DNA of 64,000 nucleotides from the NCBI RefSeq assembly GCF_000212375.1, contig NC_015501.1, positions 1,054,001-1,118,000 of the forward strand. The letters run 5' to 3'. Position 1 is the first letter of the stretch. Every line of letters starts with the position of its first letter. The notes below the pieces were generated by a model. It searched no databases. It worked only from the letters and a program-made list of their open reading frames with translations, and was not told where the DNA came from. The position numbers and the translations under genes were made by a program. Positions 1 through 8,958 of the stretch are shown here, piece by piece. The stretch comes from Porphyromonas asaccharolytica DSM 20707 (GTDB lineage: Bacteria > Bacteroidota > Bacteroidia > Bacteroidales > Porphyromonadaceae).

Positions 1-977
1 AGAACTAGGATGAGGAAGAAGATGATGTTAAAGACCGCATTGGTTGCTAGATTGTTCAAGGCACTAGCGCCGAATATAGCGGTGATGATCAGTCCTAGAG
101 CTACATAGATGACTATGATGGAGAGCCCGTAGATCATCGCATCTCGTATAGCAGCTTTGCGAGACTTGGTGCGCTTGAGGAAGAAGCTCACGGTCATCGG
201 GATCATAGGCCATACGCATGGGGTGATGAGCGCAATGAGACCTCCGAGGAAGCCGTAGATGAAGATGTACAGAAGACCTGCGGTAGACTGCTTCTGGTTG
301 CGATCGCCATACGCCTTGAGCTGATCTACGACGGGTGCCCAGTAGCTGGACTCTGAGACACTCGTTGAGGTAGCCCCAGCGGAGAGTGTGTCCGTTGTGG
401 CGAGCAGTGCTGTCTCTGTACTATCTGTCTCAGCTTCAGTAGAAGTCTCCTCGTTAGTTGTCTCTGCGGGTTCGGTTGCAGCGACAGCGAGCATGGACTT
501 GGAGAGTTGCTTCGAGTTAAAGCTAAAGTCGTAGTCTACCTGCACACAGTTGTCTTGGCAGGCTTGTCCCTTGAGGTAACCCTCATAGACGAATGCTTTG
601 GGATCGGTGATCTCTAGCTGCTGAGAGAAAGTAACGGTCCCCTCAAACTCCCTTACCTCTACTTGGAAAATGTCGTCGATGTAGCTTTTGGGTTGTTTGT
701 TAGCCTTGAAGCCGCCAAGAGCTTTTGCTCCGACCAGCTTGTCGGTGTGAAACACGAGTGGTACGGGGCCCCCTTTTGGAAGGTTCTGATCGTAGAAGTG
801 CCAGCCGTTGTTGATGCGGGCTGTGATGGAGACGATCGCTCTCTGCTTACCATCGTCAGTAATCTTGTGAGAGAACTTGACGGGGGTGACCATGCCACCA
901 GATTGTGCTACAAGGCTAGGAGCCGTGGCAAAGAGAATGCTAAATAGCAGGAGTATATACGCTATCCGTTGCTTCAT
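1..977 (-). CDS. DsbD-like thiol:disulfide interchange protein, C-terminus beyond the window
   Basis: Reading from the ATG at 977 gives a signal peptide (MKQRIAYILLLFSILFATA), then a periplasmic DsbD N-terminal-like domain with the cysteine pair in GQACQDNCVQ (about residues 147-151). A low-complexity Thr/Ser/Glu linker follows, then transmembrane segments containing the DsbD signature TPCVWPMIP. Family members pass electrons from cytoplasmic thioredoxin across the inner membrane to periplasmic thiol proteins. The frame is still open at base 1, so the remaining membrane helices and any C-terminal thioredoxin domain lie outside the window. The family call is strong from the CVWPM motif and domain order; the exact substrate (DsbC-like protein or cytochrome c maturation) cannot be told. 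Confidence 0.85.
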   Translation of the reverse strand, partial: MKQRIAYILLLFSILFATAPSLVAQSGGMVTPVKFSHKITDDGKQRAIVSITARINNGWHFYDQNLPKGGPVPLVFHTDKLVGAKALGGFKANKQPKSYIDDIFQVEVREFEGTVTFSQQLEITDPKAFVYEGYLKGQACQDNCVQVDYDFSFNSKQLSKSMLAVAATEPAETTNEETSTEAETDSTETALLATTDTLSAGATSTSVSESSYWAPVVDQLKAYGDRNQKQSTAGLLYIFIYGFLGGLIALITPCVWPMIPMTVSFFLKRTKSRKAAIRDAMIYGLSIIVIYVALGLIITAIFGASALNNLATNAVFNIIFFLILV

Positions 978-1013
978 AATTTATCAGAGTAATACTAGTG
1001 TGATTGTTACTTA

Positions 1014-2027
1014 TCAGTGAGTTTTTATGCTTTTAGATGACGCTGTCTCCTCCATGAGAAGAGCCTCTTTTTGGGCTGCGGTGAGACGAGTCTGTGAGAT
1101 CTTGTCTAGGTTGACAAACGGGGTGTCTAGGGTGAACTGCATCTTCTGTCGCCTTATGGGGTGGAAGATGGTTAGCTCGGTGGCTCGTAGCGCTAGGTAC
1201 TTGCTGAGCTCTGGCGCGATGGACTCACTGGCGCGATGATCCCCAAGGAGCGGGTGCCCTATGCTAGCGAGCGTGGAGCGGATACTGTTATTGCGTGTGA
1301 GTAAGGAGAGCTTTACTCTCGTGATATAAGGACCCGTGGTGAGGACCTCGTAGCTAGCTCTAAAGGTAGCGGGCTTACTATCTCTAGTGGACGACCTAGC
1401 AGTGCGTCGCTTGTTGGGACCTCTCTTCTTGTCCTTTGTCGGGCGGGTCGTTAGCTCTCCACTGCTGGTGTCGAGAGCGCCTAGGATGACTGCCTCAAAG
1501 CTGTTGGAGAGGACGAAGCTACGCCACTCGGCTAGTAGGTCTTGCTGTAGCTGTCGATCACGAGCTACGATGATGATGCCCTCGGTGTCTCGATCGAGAC
1601 GGTTCAGGAGGAAGATCTTTTCGTTGGGATCGACCTTCTTGAGATGATGCGTCACGACCTGAAAGAGACTACTCTTGCTAGCTCCTCCGACGGAGATGGT
1701 AGGGATGCCGGGACGCTTGTGCAAGACAATGAACTGCTCGTCGCGATACAGCTCCTCTATGAGCGGATGCTGAACCGCCTCGGCAGTGCCTATATTGTAG
1801 ATCTCTATGGTGTCTCCGGCGATGACGGGTGCATCAAACTGAGTAGTGGTCACTCCTGCCAGCAAGACGCATCGATTGCGCAGATACTGCTTGACAGTGG
1901 TGCGACTTAAATCTGGAAGTAGTGCGAAGAGTAGCTCGAGGAGTGCTCCCGACTCCTTCGCTGTGAAGGTATAGATACACTCACGTTGAGGAGCTTTTCT
2001 GATATTCTGAGCGGGTTTTGGAGGCAT
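1014..2027 (-). CDS. RluA-family RNA pseudouridine synthase
   Basis: The 337-residue protein has an S4-like RNA-binding region near the N-terminus (about 30-75, with SRTTVKQYLRNRCV) followed by the RluA catalytic domain. The catalytic aspartate lies in LNRLDRDTEGII (about residues 140-151), where most RluA proteins read HRLDxxTSG; the aspartate is kept. Family members isomerise uridine to pseudouridine in rRNA or tRNA. A basic stretch (KDKKRGPNKRRTARS) in the middle is unusual and may be an added RNA-contact loop. It lies 36 bases downstream of the DsbD-like gene's start and just downstream of a small membrane protein gene, all on the minus strand. The target uridine cannot be assigned. Confidence 0.85.
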   Translation of the reverse strand: MPPKPAQNIRKAPQRECIYTFTAKESGALLELLFALLPDLSRTTVKQYLRNRCVLLAGVTTTQFDAPVIAGDTIEIYNIGTAEAVQHPLIEELYRDEQFIVLHKRPGIPTISVGGASKSSLFQVVTHHLKKVDPNEKIFLLNRLDRDTEGIIIVARDRQLQQDLLAEWRSFVLSNSFEAVILGALDTSSGELTTRPTKDKKRGPNKRRTARSSTRDSKPATFRASYEVLTTGPYITRVKLSLLTRNNSIRSTLASIGHPLLGDHRASESIAPELSKYLALRATELTIFHPIRRQKMQFTLDTPFVNLDKISQTRLTAAQKEALLMEETASSKSIKTH

Positions 2028-2036
2028 AGAGAGAAA

Positions 2037-2414
2037 TTAGTCTGCTTGATGATCCTTTTGATTGCAAGGCTTATGATATAGGAGGACTGTATTCGAGTAA
2101 AGCAGTAAAACAGAAGCAATCATGAGTACGAGTCTCCAATATGACTGATCTACGATGAAAAGGTAAGACCCTGCGACAAAGAGGACTCCCGCTAGGAGTG
2201 CTATACCTCGTAGTCGCTTCGTACGGAGGTCTACACCATTCTTGTCAACGAGTGCTTGACTCATTGTGTAGAGTAGCGATCCAGCCATAAGCAGATAGCC
2301 AAAGAGTACTCCAGGATAGAAGAGATGTAGGAGTAAGCTCATAAACATAAGAATGAGCCCAAGCTTAAAGCAGAGATTGATCGCCCGTTGACGCGAGGAT
2401 GCTTGCTGAGACAT
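2037..2414 (-). CDS. Small four-helix membrane protein of unknown function
   Basis: The 125-residue protein has about four hydrophobic segments (roughly 15-32, 34-52, 66-86 and 88-110), separated by a short polar loop (ALVDKNGVDLRTKRLR). The tail is polar and charged. I do not recognise a family. It sits between the pseudouridine synthase and the DivIC-like gene in a same-strand run with short gaps (9 and 44 bases), so it is probably cotranscribed with them. Hydrophobicity and its place in the run support it being a real gene; the function is open. Confidence 0.6.
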   Translation of the reverse strand: MSQQASSRQRAINLCFKLGLILMFMSLLLHLFYPGVLFGYLLMAGSLLYTMSQALVDKNGVDLRTKRLRGIALLAGVLFVAGSYLFIVDQSYWRLVLMIASVLLLYSNTVLLYHKPCNQKDHQAD

Positions 2415-2458
2415 AGAGTGCTAATTAGAAGGGTATGGGTCTAGAAGGTTAAGTGAGC

Positions 2459-2830
2459 TCATTTGTCCTCATCGTCCTCTGAGACGGGCCTATCCTTGAT
2501 GATAAAGACGACCTCATCAGGTCGTTGCATACGATACTCTTCACGAGCAATACGCTCTAGCGAAGCTTTGTCCTGCTTATAGCTGTCTATCTTCAGGCTG
2601 TCACTACGGTATGCCTCTTCGAGTCGCTTACACTCATCGGTGAGTGTCTGAATGCGATGCGAGTAGCGGAGCTGCTTGCCGAGGTTGGAGTCGCTTATAA
2701 CAAAGGTATAGAGACCCATTCCCAAGACGATTAAGCCACAGAGGAAGGCTTGTGCCCGCTTGGGATGCTCAGCACTTAAGCGCTTGATATGACCTTTGAG
2801 GCGACCTATAAGCTCTTTGATAGAGGCCAT
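2459..2830 (-). CDS. FtsB/DivIC-like septum formation initiator protein
   Basis: The 123-residue protein has a basic cytoplasmic N-terminus, one transmembrane segment (FLCGLIVLGMGLYTFVI, about residues 29-45) and a coiled coil (about 55-90, with LTDECKRLEEAYRSDSLKI). It ends in the motif REEYRMQRPDEVVFII, typical of this family. Family members link the divisome proteins FtsL and FtsQ in the inner membrane during septation. Size and topology match the family. The C-terminal tail after VVFII is very acidic (SEDDEDK). It is in the same orientation as the downstream membrane protein gene. Confidence 0.85.
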   Translation of the reverse strand: MASIKELIGRLKGHIKRLSAEHPKRAQAFLCGLIVLGMGLYTFVISDSNLGKQLRYSHRIQTLTDECKRLEEAYRSDSLKIDSYKQDKASLERIAREEYRMQRPDEVVFIIKDRPVSEDDEDK

Positions 2831-2884
2831 AGCTTCTAGATGAAGTTGGTAAGAGGTGAACTATATGACGTGAGAAAGCGTCGG

Positions 2885-3733
2885 CTAGCGTATATCAATT
2901 GATGAAGAGCGATCACTCTGCGAGTCGAGGACACGAGGAGAACCGTAGATGGTGAGCTCAGAGGCTCCGGCTAGCTTATAGCGCAGGTTACCGCTATTGC
3001 GAACCTCTGCAGAGGAGGCACCAGCTAGTGAGATGTCTAGATCTGAAACGGTTAGCTCCTCGCCATCAATCTCAGAGGCACCTGAGAGTGTAGCCTGCAG
3101 GTTGGTGATACTGCCTTTTAGCTCACTGCTTGAGCTGCCTGAGAGCTGCATGGTCAGCTGGCTTAGCTGATTAACGATCAGATCGAGTTTGGAGGCTCCT
3201 GTTAGGTTTGCCATAGCTCGCTTGGCCTGTATACTACCTGATACTTCACTTGCTCCAGAAGCTTCGAGGCTCACCTCGTCAGCTACGATAGCAAGATCCT
3301 CTATCTCTGAGGAGCCTGACAGATGAGCTGTGAACTGTGGTGCCTCAAACTGCCCAATGAAACAAGCCTCCGTAGCTCCCGCCAAGTCCATCTTGGTGAT
3401 GTAGGGCATCGTGATATGGATGGTGATGTCGTCAGAGTCAAAGGGGTACTTGACATCTTGCTGCAAGCTAATGTAGAGGGTCTCACCCTTCTGTTCGATC
3501 TTGACATCGTCCTTATATTTCTCGGGAGCAGAGATAGACACCGAGTACTCAGCGCCCTGCGTGATCTCGAGGTCGAGACCGCGATTAGCATTGATCGCCG
3601 TGAAGTCCCTGAAGTTGACCTCTTGTTGTGTCATCGCCTTAGAACCTTTCTTGTAGACGCAGCTAGAGGTACAGCATCCACAGAGGATGACAAGAAGGAG
3701 CAGAGAAGGGGTTAGTATAGATTTGTAAGACAT
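2885..3733 (-). CDS. Lipoprotein with GIN (DUF2807-like) auto-adhesin domain
   Basis: I chose the ATG at 3733 because it gives a lipoprotein signal (MSYKSILTPSLLLLVILCGC) with a cluster of cysteines; a longer frame from 3820 would bury it. The mature part is a repetitive beta-rich domain with recurring units such as LAGATEACFIGQF, LSGSSEIEDL, ASGASEVSGSI, LTGASKLDLIV and LAGASELTIYG. That pattern is a right-handed beta-helix/GIN repeat (DUF2807, putative auto-transporter adhesin head domain). Such lipoproteins are common in Bacteroidota and are exported; their role is not well defined. The ATP-independent adhesin role is a family guess, not shown here. The gene is divergent from the DUF4294-like gene. 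Confidence 0.8.
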   Translation of the reverse strand: MSYKSILTPSLLLLVILCGCCTSSCVYKKGSKAMTQQEVNFRDFTAINANRGLDLEITQGAEYSVSISAPEKYKDDVKIEQKGETLYISLQQDVKYPFDSDDITIHITMPYITKMDLAGATEACFIGQFEAPQFTAHLSGSSEIEDLAIVADEVSLEASGASEVSGSIQAKRAMANLTGASKLDLIVNQLSQLTMQLSGSSSSELKGSITNLQATLSGASEIDGEELTVSDLDISLAGASSAEVRNSGNLRYKLAGASELTIYGSPRVLDSQSDRSSSIDIR

Positions 3734-3751
3734 AACTGGATCCATCAATAG

Positions 3752-3786
3752 TTTGATATGAGGAACTTTAATTAGTTGTACCTTTG
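3752..3786 (+). promoter_or_regulatory. Candidate Bacteroidota-type promoter for the DUF4294-like gene
   Basis: TTTG at 3752-3755 (-33-like) and TACCTTTG at 3779-3786 (-7, TAnnTTTG). The gap of 23 bases is longer than the usual ~19-20, so the -33 element is doubtful, but the -7 match is exact. The transcript would start near 3793, about 58 bases before the ATG at 3851. Confidence 0.5.
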
Positions 3787-3850
3787 TCAGGTACTTCCTA
3801 CTGGTCGTCAAAGGTAACAAATTCTCTCATAAGATGCTCTATTTGTAACT

Positions 3851-4483
3851 ATGAAATATTTCTCTAAGATCTTTATCTGCTCATTGTCACTCCTCAGCCT
3901 TCTTTCTGCTAAAGGACTGAAGGGTGCTGACGTGCCACCTATTTATAGCGACATGTCTGAGTCTTTTATGCAAGCTCCTGACACGCTTGCCGAAGAAGAT
4001 ATCGTCAGTATACTCCTACCTGAAGTAAGAGTCTCGGGGACCCCTCATAAGCCTCTCACTAAGTCTGAGCGCTACGCCTATTGGCGTCGTGTGCGAGATG
4101 TCAAGAAGGTGCTACCTATCGCAGAGGAGCTTAGCGGGATGATTATTGAGACGTATGAATATGTAGAGACTTTTCCCACAGAGCGTGAGCGCCGTGAGCA
4201 TTTGTCTCGTGTCAAGAAAGAACTGGTCAAGGAGTATACGCCTCGCATGAAGGATCTGACCCTCGGACAGGGGCTGCTCCTCATCAAGTTGGTGAATAGA
4301 GAGACGGGCTCTACGGGGTATGAGATTGTTAAGTCGATCTATGGCGGATTCACCGCTACGTGGTACAATGCTTTTGCAAAGCTGTACGGGGGCAACCTAA
4401 ATATGAAGTTTGATCCTGAGCATGTAGAGGACGATGCTGTCACGGAGCGCATCATCTACCTATGGAAAAACGGCTTGCTCTAG
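3851..4483 (+). CDS. DUF4294-like exported protein
   Basis: The 210-residue protein has a signal peptide (MKYFSKIFICSLSLLSLLSA). After about residue 55 comes a conserved-looking domain, with LPEVRVSG, YAYWRRVRDVKKVLPIAEE, KELVKEYTPRMKDLTLGQG, KLVNRETGSTGYEIVKSIYG and TATWYNAFAKLYG. This matches my memory of DUF4294, a Bacteroidota-restricted family of unknown function. It ends 13 bases before the convergent miaA gene, so the two transcripts meet tail to tail. The function is unknown; the secreted location is inferred from the signal peptide. Confidence 0.8.
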   Translation: MKYFSKIFICSLSLLSLLSAKGLKGADVPPIYSDMSESFMQAPDTLAEEDIVSILLPEVRVSGTPHKPLTKSERYAYWRRVRDVKKVLPIAEELSGMIIETYEYVETFPTERERREHLSRVKKELVKEYTPRMKDLTLGQGLLLIKLVNRETGSTGYEIVKSIYGGFTATWYNAFAKLYGGNLNMKFDPEHVEDDAVTERIIYLWKNGLL

Positions 4484-4496
4484 CACGAGCCCTTCC

Positions 4497-5438
4497 TTAC
4501 GAGCCTTTTACTAGTCGAAGCACTCGGTCTCGCTGGTAGGTGACCGATTGATGTCCGTCGATCCAGTGTATGGGTAGTCCTCGGCGTGTCATACCTCGGA
4601 ACCAAGTCATCTGTCTCTTAGCAAACTGATGAATAGCGGTCGCTAGCTGCTCCTCCATCTCTGAGTAGCTGAGCTTACCTTGTAAATATAAGGTGACGAA
4701 GCGATACTCTAGACCATACGCTATGAGGGTGTCCGCGGGAACATGCTCGTCGAGCAGGCGCTCTACCTCAGCAACCATCCCCTCCTCTAGTCTGCTCCGC
4801 AGTCGCTGGTCTATGCGTCGTATGATCTCTTGACGAGCTAAGCGTAGCCCGATGATGAGTGGTGGTTTCTGTTGCTTAGACTCACTAAGAGCCTCTTGGT
4901 AGGCTTGATACTGCTCAGGATACTGCGCATAGTGCCGTGCCACCTCAATGGCTCGGATACACTTACGTGCTGAGCTTAGGTCTACATGCTCTATGCGTGG
5001 ATAGCGACTAAGTATAGCTCGCAGGTCGGCTAGACTAAGCTGCTCTAGCTCCTGTCGCAGCGCGGTGTCGGGCGGCACTCGGTGCATAGGTCTCGTCTGT
5101 AGCACCTGCTCGACATAGAGTCCTGACCCTCCGACGAAGATCGGCTTGAGTTGTTGAGAGACGATCTCATGGTACGCTTCGTCAAAGAGGTGCACATACT
5201 CAAAGAGGTTGAACGGATACCCCGCCGGGACAATATCGATGAGGTAATGAGGTATGGAGCCACGCTCCGTGGTATAGGCATCTAGATCCTTGCCAGTGCC
5301 TATATCCATACCGACGAAGACTTGCCTGCTATCACCACTGAGTATGGCTCCATGCAGCTCCTCAGCTAGAGCCACGCCTAGAGCTGTCTTACCGCAAGCG
5401 GTAGGACCAACGACTGTGAGTAACTCGGGGTAGTACAC
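4497..5438 (-). CDS. miaA: tRNA dimethylallyltransferase MiaA
   Basis: This enzyme adds a dimethylallyl group to A37 of tRNAs reading codons that begin with U, the first step to ms2i6A. The 313-residue length is normal. The P-loop GPTACGKT is at about residues 11-18, the DSRQVFVGMDIGTGKD motif (catalytic Asp, substrate site) follows at about 36-51, and GGSGLYVEQVL is at about 103-113. Later come YPRIEHVDLSSARKCIRAIE and the tRNA-binding region AIHQFAKRQMTWFRG. It is convergent with the DUF4294-like gene and lies 77 bases downstream of guaB on the same strand, so cotranscription is possible. Confidence 0.95.
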   Translation of the reverse strand: MYYPELLTVVGPTACGKTALGVALAEELHGAILSGDSRQVFVGMDIGTGKDLDAYTTERGSIPHYLIDIVPAGYPFNLFEYVHLFDEAYHEIVSQQLKPIFVGGSGLYVEQVLQTRPMHRVPPDTALRQELEQLSLADLRAILSRYPRIEHVDLSSARKCIRAIEVARHYAQYPEQYQAYQEALSESKQQKPPLIIGLRLARQEIIRRIDQRLRSRLEEGMVAEVERLLDEHVPADTLIAYGLEYRFVTLYLQGKLSYSEMEEQLATAIHQFAKRQMTWFRGMTRRGLPIHWIDGHQSVTYQRDRVLRLVKGS

Positions 5439-5515
5439 TAAATATGATACTTCGGCGAGGAGGAGCTATCTACTGATCAAGGATCACACGCTCTGCTGAT
5501 CAGAGAGGGTACGCA

Positions 5516-7018
5516 TTAGGTGCGATCCTTGCGAATGACATCGTGTGCGCCTCCCTCGATGATAGAGGTTGAGGAGACAAGTGTCAGCTTAGCATTCTTA
5601 CGGAGAGACTTCAGATCGACTGTGCCACAGCTACTCATCGTAGCTTTGATCTTGCTGAGCGTCTGATCGAGTGTATCCTTCATCGGACCAGCGTAGGGGA
5701 CATAGCTGTCGACGCCCTCCTCAAACTTCATCGTCGTGGAGGTTCCTCCGCCGTCATATCGCTGCCAGTTGTGAGCACGGTTTGACCCTTCGCCCCAGTA
5801 CTCCTTGACAATATTGTTGCCGATGCGGAGCTTCTCTGTTGGGGACTCGTCGAAGCGAGCGAAGTAGCGTCCCATCATAAGGAAGTCGGCACCCATAGCC
5901 AGCGCGAGCGTCATGTGGTAGTCGTGTACGATACCACCATCGCTACAGATAGGTACATAGATGCCTGTCTCATGGTAGTAGTCGTCACGTGCTTTGGCAA
6001 CGTCGATAACCGCCGTAGCTTGCCCACGTCCGATGCCCTTTTGCTCGCGTGTAATGCAGATAGAGCCACCTCCGATGCCGACTTTGACAAAGTCTGCGCC
6101 AGCCTCTACGAGGTAGCGGAAGCCCTCCCGATCGACCACATTGCCTGCGCCTACGATGACGCTGTCGCCATACTGCTCACGTATCCAAGCGATGGTCTCC
6201 TGCTGCCATACAGAGAAGCCGTCAGACGAATCGATACAAAGCACATCAGCTCCTGCCTCTACTAGCGCTGGTACGCGCTCCTTGTAGTCACGGGTGTTGA
6301 TGCCGGCACCGACCATCAGCGTCTTGTTGTGCGGGTTCTGTAGCTCGAGTGGGTTCTCCTTGTGACTATCATAATCCTTGCGAAATACGAAGTAGCAGAG
6401 TCGCTGCTCCTCATCAATGATCGGGAGCGCATTTAGCTTGTGCGCCCAGATGATGTCATTTGCCTCGCTTAGCGAGATCCCTTTGCATCCTGTGGTCAGA
6501 CGCTCGAAGGGCGTCATAAAGTCAGCCACCTTGCGATCCAGTGAGTCTGTCGATAGTCGGTAGTCTCTACTGGTGACGATGCCGCATAGTACGCCATCAG
6601 GCGTGCCATCATCAGTCACACCGATGGTAGAGTGCCCCATACGCTGTGTGATAGCTAGCACATCAGCGAGCGTATCTTTAGGACTAACGTTGGCATCGCT
6701 CCGTACGAAGCCCGCCTTAAACTTCTTGACACGAGCTACCATCTCTGCTTCCTCCTCGATGGGTTGTGACCCAAAGATGAAGGATAGTCCACCGTTTCGT
6801 GCTAGTGCGATAGCCATCGTGTCATTGCTGACGCTCTGCATGATAGCCGATACGAAAGGTATATTAAGATTGATGCGAGACTCTTCCTTTGCAGGGCTAT
6901 ACTTAGCCAGTGGGGTGCGTAGGGAGATCTTGTCCACAGTGCACTCGGGCGTTGTCAGTCCTGGGATGAGTAGATACTCGCCAAAGGTGTGTGACGTGTC
7001 AGGGAAGATGATTGCCAT
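5516..7018 (-). CDS. guaB: Inosine-5'-monophosphate dehydrogenase
   Basis: This enzyme oxidises IMP to XMP with NAD+, the committed step of guanine nucleotide synthesis. The 500-residue length is typical. The TIM barrel is interrupted by a CBS pair (about 100-220, with [14 protein letters not shown]). The catalytic-cysteine loop is [16 protein letters not shown] (about residues 312-327), preceded by [20 protein letters not shown] and KVGIGGGSI. Downstream are [19 protein letters not shown] and [11 protein letters not shown]. The C-terminal stretch has a serine-rich tail instead of the common GxxY flap end seen in short forms. It is the second gene of a minus-strand run after the DUF4293-like gene. 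Confidence 0.95.
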   Translation of the reverse strand: MAIIFPDTSHTFGEYLLIPGLTTPECTVDKISLRTPLAKYSPAKEESRINLNIPFVSAIMQSVSNDTMAIALARNGGLSFIFGSQPIEEEAEMVARVKKFKAGFVRSDANVSPKDTLADVLAITQRMGHSTIGVTDDGTPDGVLCGIVTSRDYRLSTDSLDRKVADFMTPFERLTTGCKGISLSEANDIIWAHKLNALPIIDEEQRLCYFVFRKDYDSHKENPLELQNPHNKTLMVGAGINTRDYKERVPALVEAGADVLCIDSSDGFSVWQQETIAWIREQYGDSVIVGAGNVVDREGFRYLVEAGADFVKVGIGGGSICITREQKGIGRGQATAVIDVAKARDDYYHETGIYVPICSDGGIVHDYHMTLALAMGADFLMMGRYFARFDESPTEKLRIGNNIVKEYWGEGSNRAHNWQRYDGGGTSTTMKFEEGVDSYVPYAGPMKDTLDQTLSKIKATMSSCGTVDLKSLRKNAKLTLVSSTSIIEGGAHDVIRKDRT

Positions 7019-7089
7019 AAGAAAGCGAATGAATAGTGGTGGGTGAATGGTGTAAGCTCCTACGAGAGCTATCTAGATAGGCGTTTGTA

Positions 7090-7551
7090 CTAGCGTAGTC
7101 TATTGGAGGCTCGTACGAGGATGTCATCCTTGATGATATTGCGCATAGCCAGGTACTGACACAGTAGATTGATGATCGGCAGTATGATCCAAAACCGTAT
7201 CTGGGTCGTCGCCTGCATGAGATCAGTCTGTCGCCAGAGCATATAGCCGAAGGCAACGATAGCAGCCACCATCAGGAGGAGACCGATGATCGTCAGACGT
7301 ATCTGTAACTTACGTCTCTTGTAGAGGAAGATTGTCACAAAGGAGATGATCGTCACCAATGAGGTCAGAACGAACGAGACTAGATTAAAGTACTTAATAC
7401 TAGTCCACCCACTGACGATGAGCCCTGTAAAGTTGGCTGCATAGATAGTCTCCGGATCAGACTGTGTGACGGTGAAGAGCGTGAAGAGCAGTAGTAGGGT
7501 TGCGGTCACCCCACTGAGAAATAGGTATAGAGTCTGAATGCGTTGCCACAT
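7090..7551 (-). CDS. DUF4293-like four-helix membrane protein
   Basis: The 153-residue protein begins MWQRIQTLYLFLSGVTATLL and has four hydrophobic segments (about 8-27, 45-70, 80-105 and 112-140). The N-terminal WQRIQTLYL and the segment order fit DUF4293, a Bacteroidota membrane family of unknown function. It lies 31 bases downstream of the omega-like RNA polymerase gene, in an order (bamD, omega-like, DUF4293) that I recall as conserved in Bacteroidota. No function can be given. Confidence 0.8.
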   Translation of the reverse strand: MWQRIQTLYLFLSGVTATLLLLFTLFTVTQSDPETIYAANFTGLIVSGWTSIKYFNLVSFVLTSLVTIISFVTIFLYKRRKLQIRLTIIGLLLMVAAIVAFGYMLWRQTDLMQATTQIRFWIILPIINLLCQYLAMRNIIKDDILVRASNRLR

Positions 7552-7582
7552 AGTGAAGGTACGATCTAGAGGTTTGCCTTAC

Positions 7583-7921
7583 TTAGTCTTGTGACTCCTC
7601 ATTTGGCAGACGATAGTACACCTCACCATTGAGAAACTCGGTGGTGGCTACGAGCGTTGATTTGGGTAGTTGCTCGTAGTACTTAGAGATCTCAATCTGC
7701 TCTCTATTTTCCGTTGGAGTCTCATCGAGATTCTCTTGGTAGCTGGCAACCTCTTGTATCTTCTCTCGTATCTCGTCACGCATCTCTACGGATAGCTGGT
7801 TAGCACGCTTAGAGATGATACGGACAGTCTCGTAAATATTCCCAGTCTGCTCCCAAAGCTCTGGAAGGGAGCGGGTGATCGTAGTCTGTGGTACGGATAG
7901 CTTCTTATTTTTTGTTGTCAT
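7583..7921 (-). CDS. RNA polymerase omega (Rpb6-type) subunit-like protein
   Basis: I take the ATG at 7921 (MTTKNKKLSVPQTTITRS); an upstream in-frame ATG at 7981 adds 20 residues that look like untranslated leader. The 112-residue protein has the omega/Rpb6-like helix region GNIYETVRIISKRANQLS (about 28-45) and an acidic mid-section, then a tail with LVATTEFLNGEVYYRLP. In Bacteroidota the omega subunit is of this divergent type and is often annotated only as hypothetical. It would sit on the beta-prime subunit and stabilise the polymerase. It follows bamD after 71 bases on the same strand. Confidence 0.75.
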   Translation of the reverse strand: MTTKNKKLSVPQTTITRSLPELWEQTGNIYETVRIISKRANQLSVEMRDEIREKIQEVASYQENLDETPTENREQIEISKYYEQLPKSTLVATTEFLNGEVYYRLPNEESQD

Positions 7922-7992
7922 AATGCGAAATTGGAGTCTTAGTATGTGAGTATAGTGCAGGCGGAGGAACCCCTCCGTCATGCAGCCATTGT

Positions 7993-8805
7993 CTAGCTGA
8001 CGATCATGCGCTGTGCACGATCACGTAGGGTCTTAGCACGCTTGATGTGCTTCCCATCGGGGAAAGCATTCTCATAGTTATAGTAAGCATCTATGACCTC
8101 GCGTAGTCGCCCTTGCTTCTTGCTCTCTACACTATTGATCGCCTGTTGATAAGAAGCCTCCACAATGATAAAGAGTAGATCTTCACGATGCTTGGTGTAG
8201 GGGTAAGATTTGAGCGCATTGCGAGCCGTGATGATGGCTGAGATGTAGTTGTTGCCTAGATAAGTGCCTAGATTGTAGTATAGGTCAGCCGTGTTTAGCT
8301 CTTTCTTGGCTAGGTTATCTTGCAGATCGAAGAGCATCTGCTCGACCTCCTTACGATGCTCATTCTGAGGATAAGTCTCTAGGAAGCTCTGTAGCTCCTT
8401 GAGCGCACTATAAGTGACAGACTGATCTAGGCGTGGGTCGGGAGCTATACGATAGAGTGCTAGTCCCGTCTTGTAGTGTGCCTCTGTGGCTCGCGGATCT
8501 TGTGGATACTTGGTGTATAGCCTACGAAAGTACTCGGCAGCACTAGACTCTTGCTTGTTTTGTAGGAGTGCGTCGGCCATGATGTAGAGAGCCTGTGCGC
8601 CCTCCTGCGTGCCTTCGTAGTGAGGTAAGACATCGACCATGAGCTCAGCCACGCGGCCATACTTACCCTCGTTGTAGTACTTCTTGGCATAAGAGTAGCG
8701 GAGCGTGGGGTCTTTGGACTTCTGTATGCGCATATACTCAGCGCAACTACTAGTGAGCAGGAGCCAGCTGAGAGCTAAGAGGCTGAGGAGCGTTTGTCTT
8801 GTCAT
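7993..8805 (-). CDS. bamD: BamD-like outer membrane assembly lipoprotein
   Basis: The 270-residue protein has a lipoprotein signal ending LLLTSSC (Cys at about residue 21) and then five TPR-like helical pairs typical of BamD (for example RYSYAKKYYNEGKYGRVAELM, QALYIMADALLQNKQ, AEYFRRLYTKYPQDPRATEA, LKELQSFLETYPQNEHRKEV). BamD is part of the BAM complex that folds beta-barrel proteins into the outer membrane. Length and repeat layout are normal. A -7-type motif lies 30 bases upstream of the start, so this gene likely heads the run through guaB and miaA. Confidence 0.9.
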   Translation of the reverse strand: MTRQTLLSLLALSWLLLTSSCAEYMRIQKSKDPTLRYSYAKKYYNEGKYGRVAELMVDVLPHYEGTQEGAQALYIMADALLQNKQESSAAEYFRRLYTKYPQDPRATEAHYKTGLALYRIAPDPRLDQSVTYSALKELQSFLETYPQNEHRKEVEQMLFDLQDNLAKKELNTADLYYNLGTYLGNNYISAIITARNALKSYPYTKHREDLLFIIVEASYQQAINSVESKKQGRLREVIDAYYNYENAFPDGKHIKRAKTLRDRAQRMIVS

Positions 8806-8834
8806 ACTTAATACCTACAGGATACCATTGCACG

Positions 8835-8842
8835 CAAAGGTA
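8835..8842 (-). promoter_or_regulatory. -7 motif (TACCTTTG) upstream of bamD
   Basis: On the minus strand the motif reads TACCTTTG, an exact TAnnTTTG match. It would start transcription at about 8828, some 23 bases before the bamD ATG. I see no convincing -33 TTTG at the expected distance. Confidence 0.5.
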
Positions 8843-8898
8843 CGAAAAAAGAGATTAGAACGAGATCGCTCATAGTCCCCGGTTATAGAAAAATGGAA

Positions 8899-8938
8899 GA
8901 TACCCTAACCGTCTCATCGATGAGTCGGCTAGGGTATC
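8899..8938 (-). terminator. Intrinsic terminator after prs
   Basis: The arms GATACCCTAACCG (8899-8911) and CGGCTAGGGTATC (8926-8938) pair with one wobble on the RNA, and the inner bases CTCATCGATGAG extend the stem. On the minus strand it is followed by a T-rich stretch (TTCCATTTTTCT). It lies just 20 bases beyond the prs stop codon. Confidence 0.85.
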
Positions 8939-8958
8939 CTTGTATAGATTACCTGCGT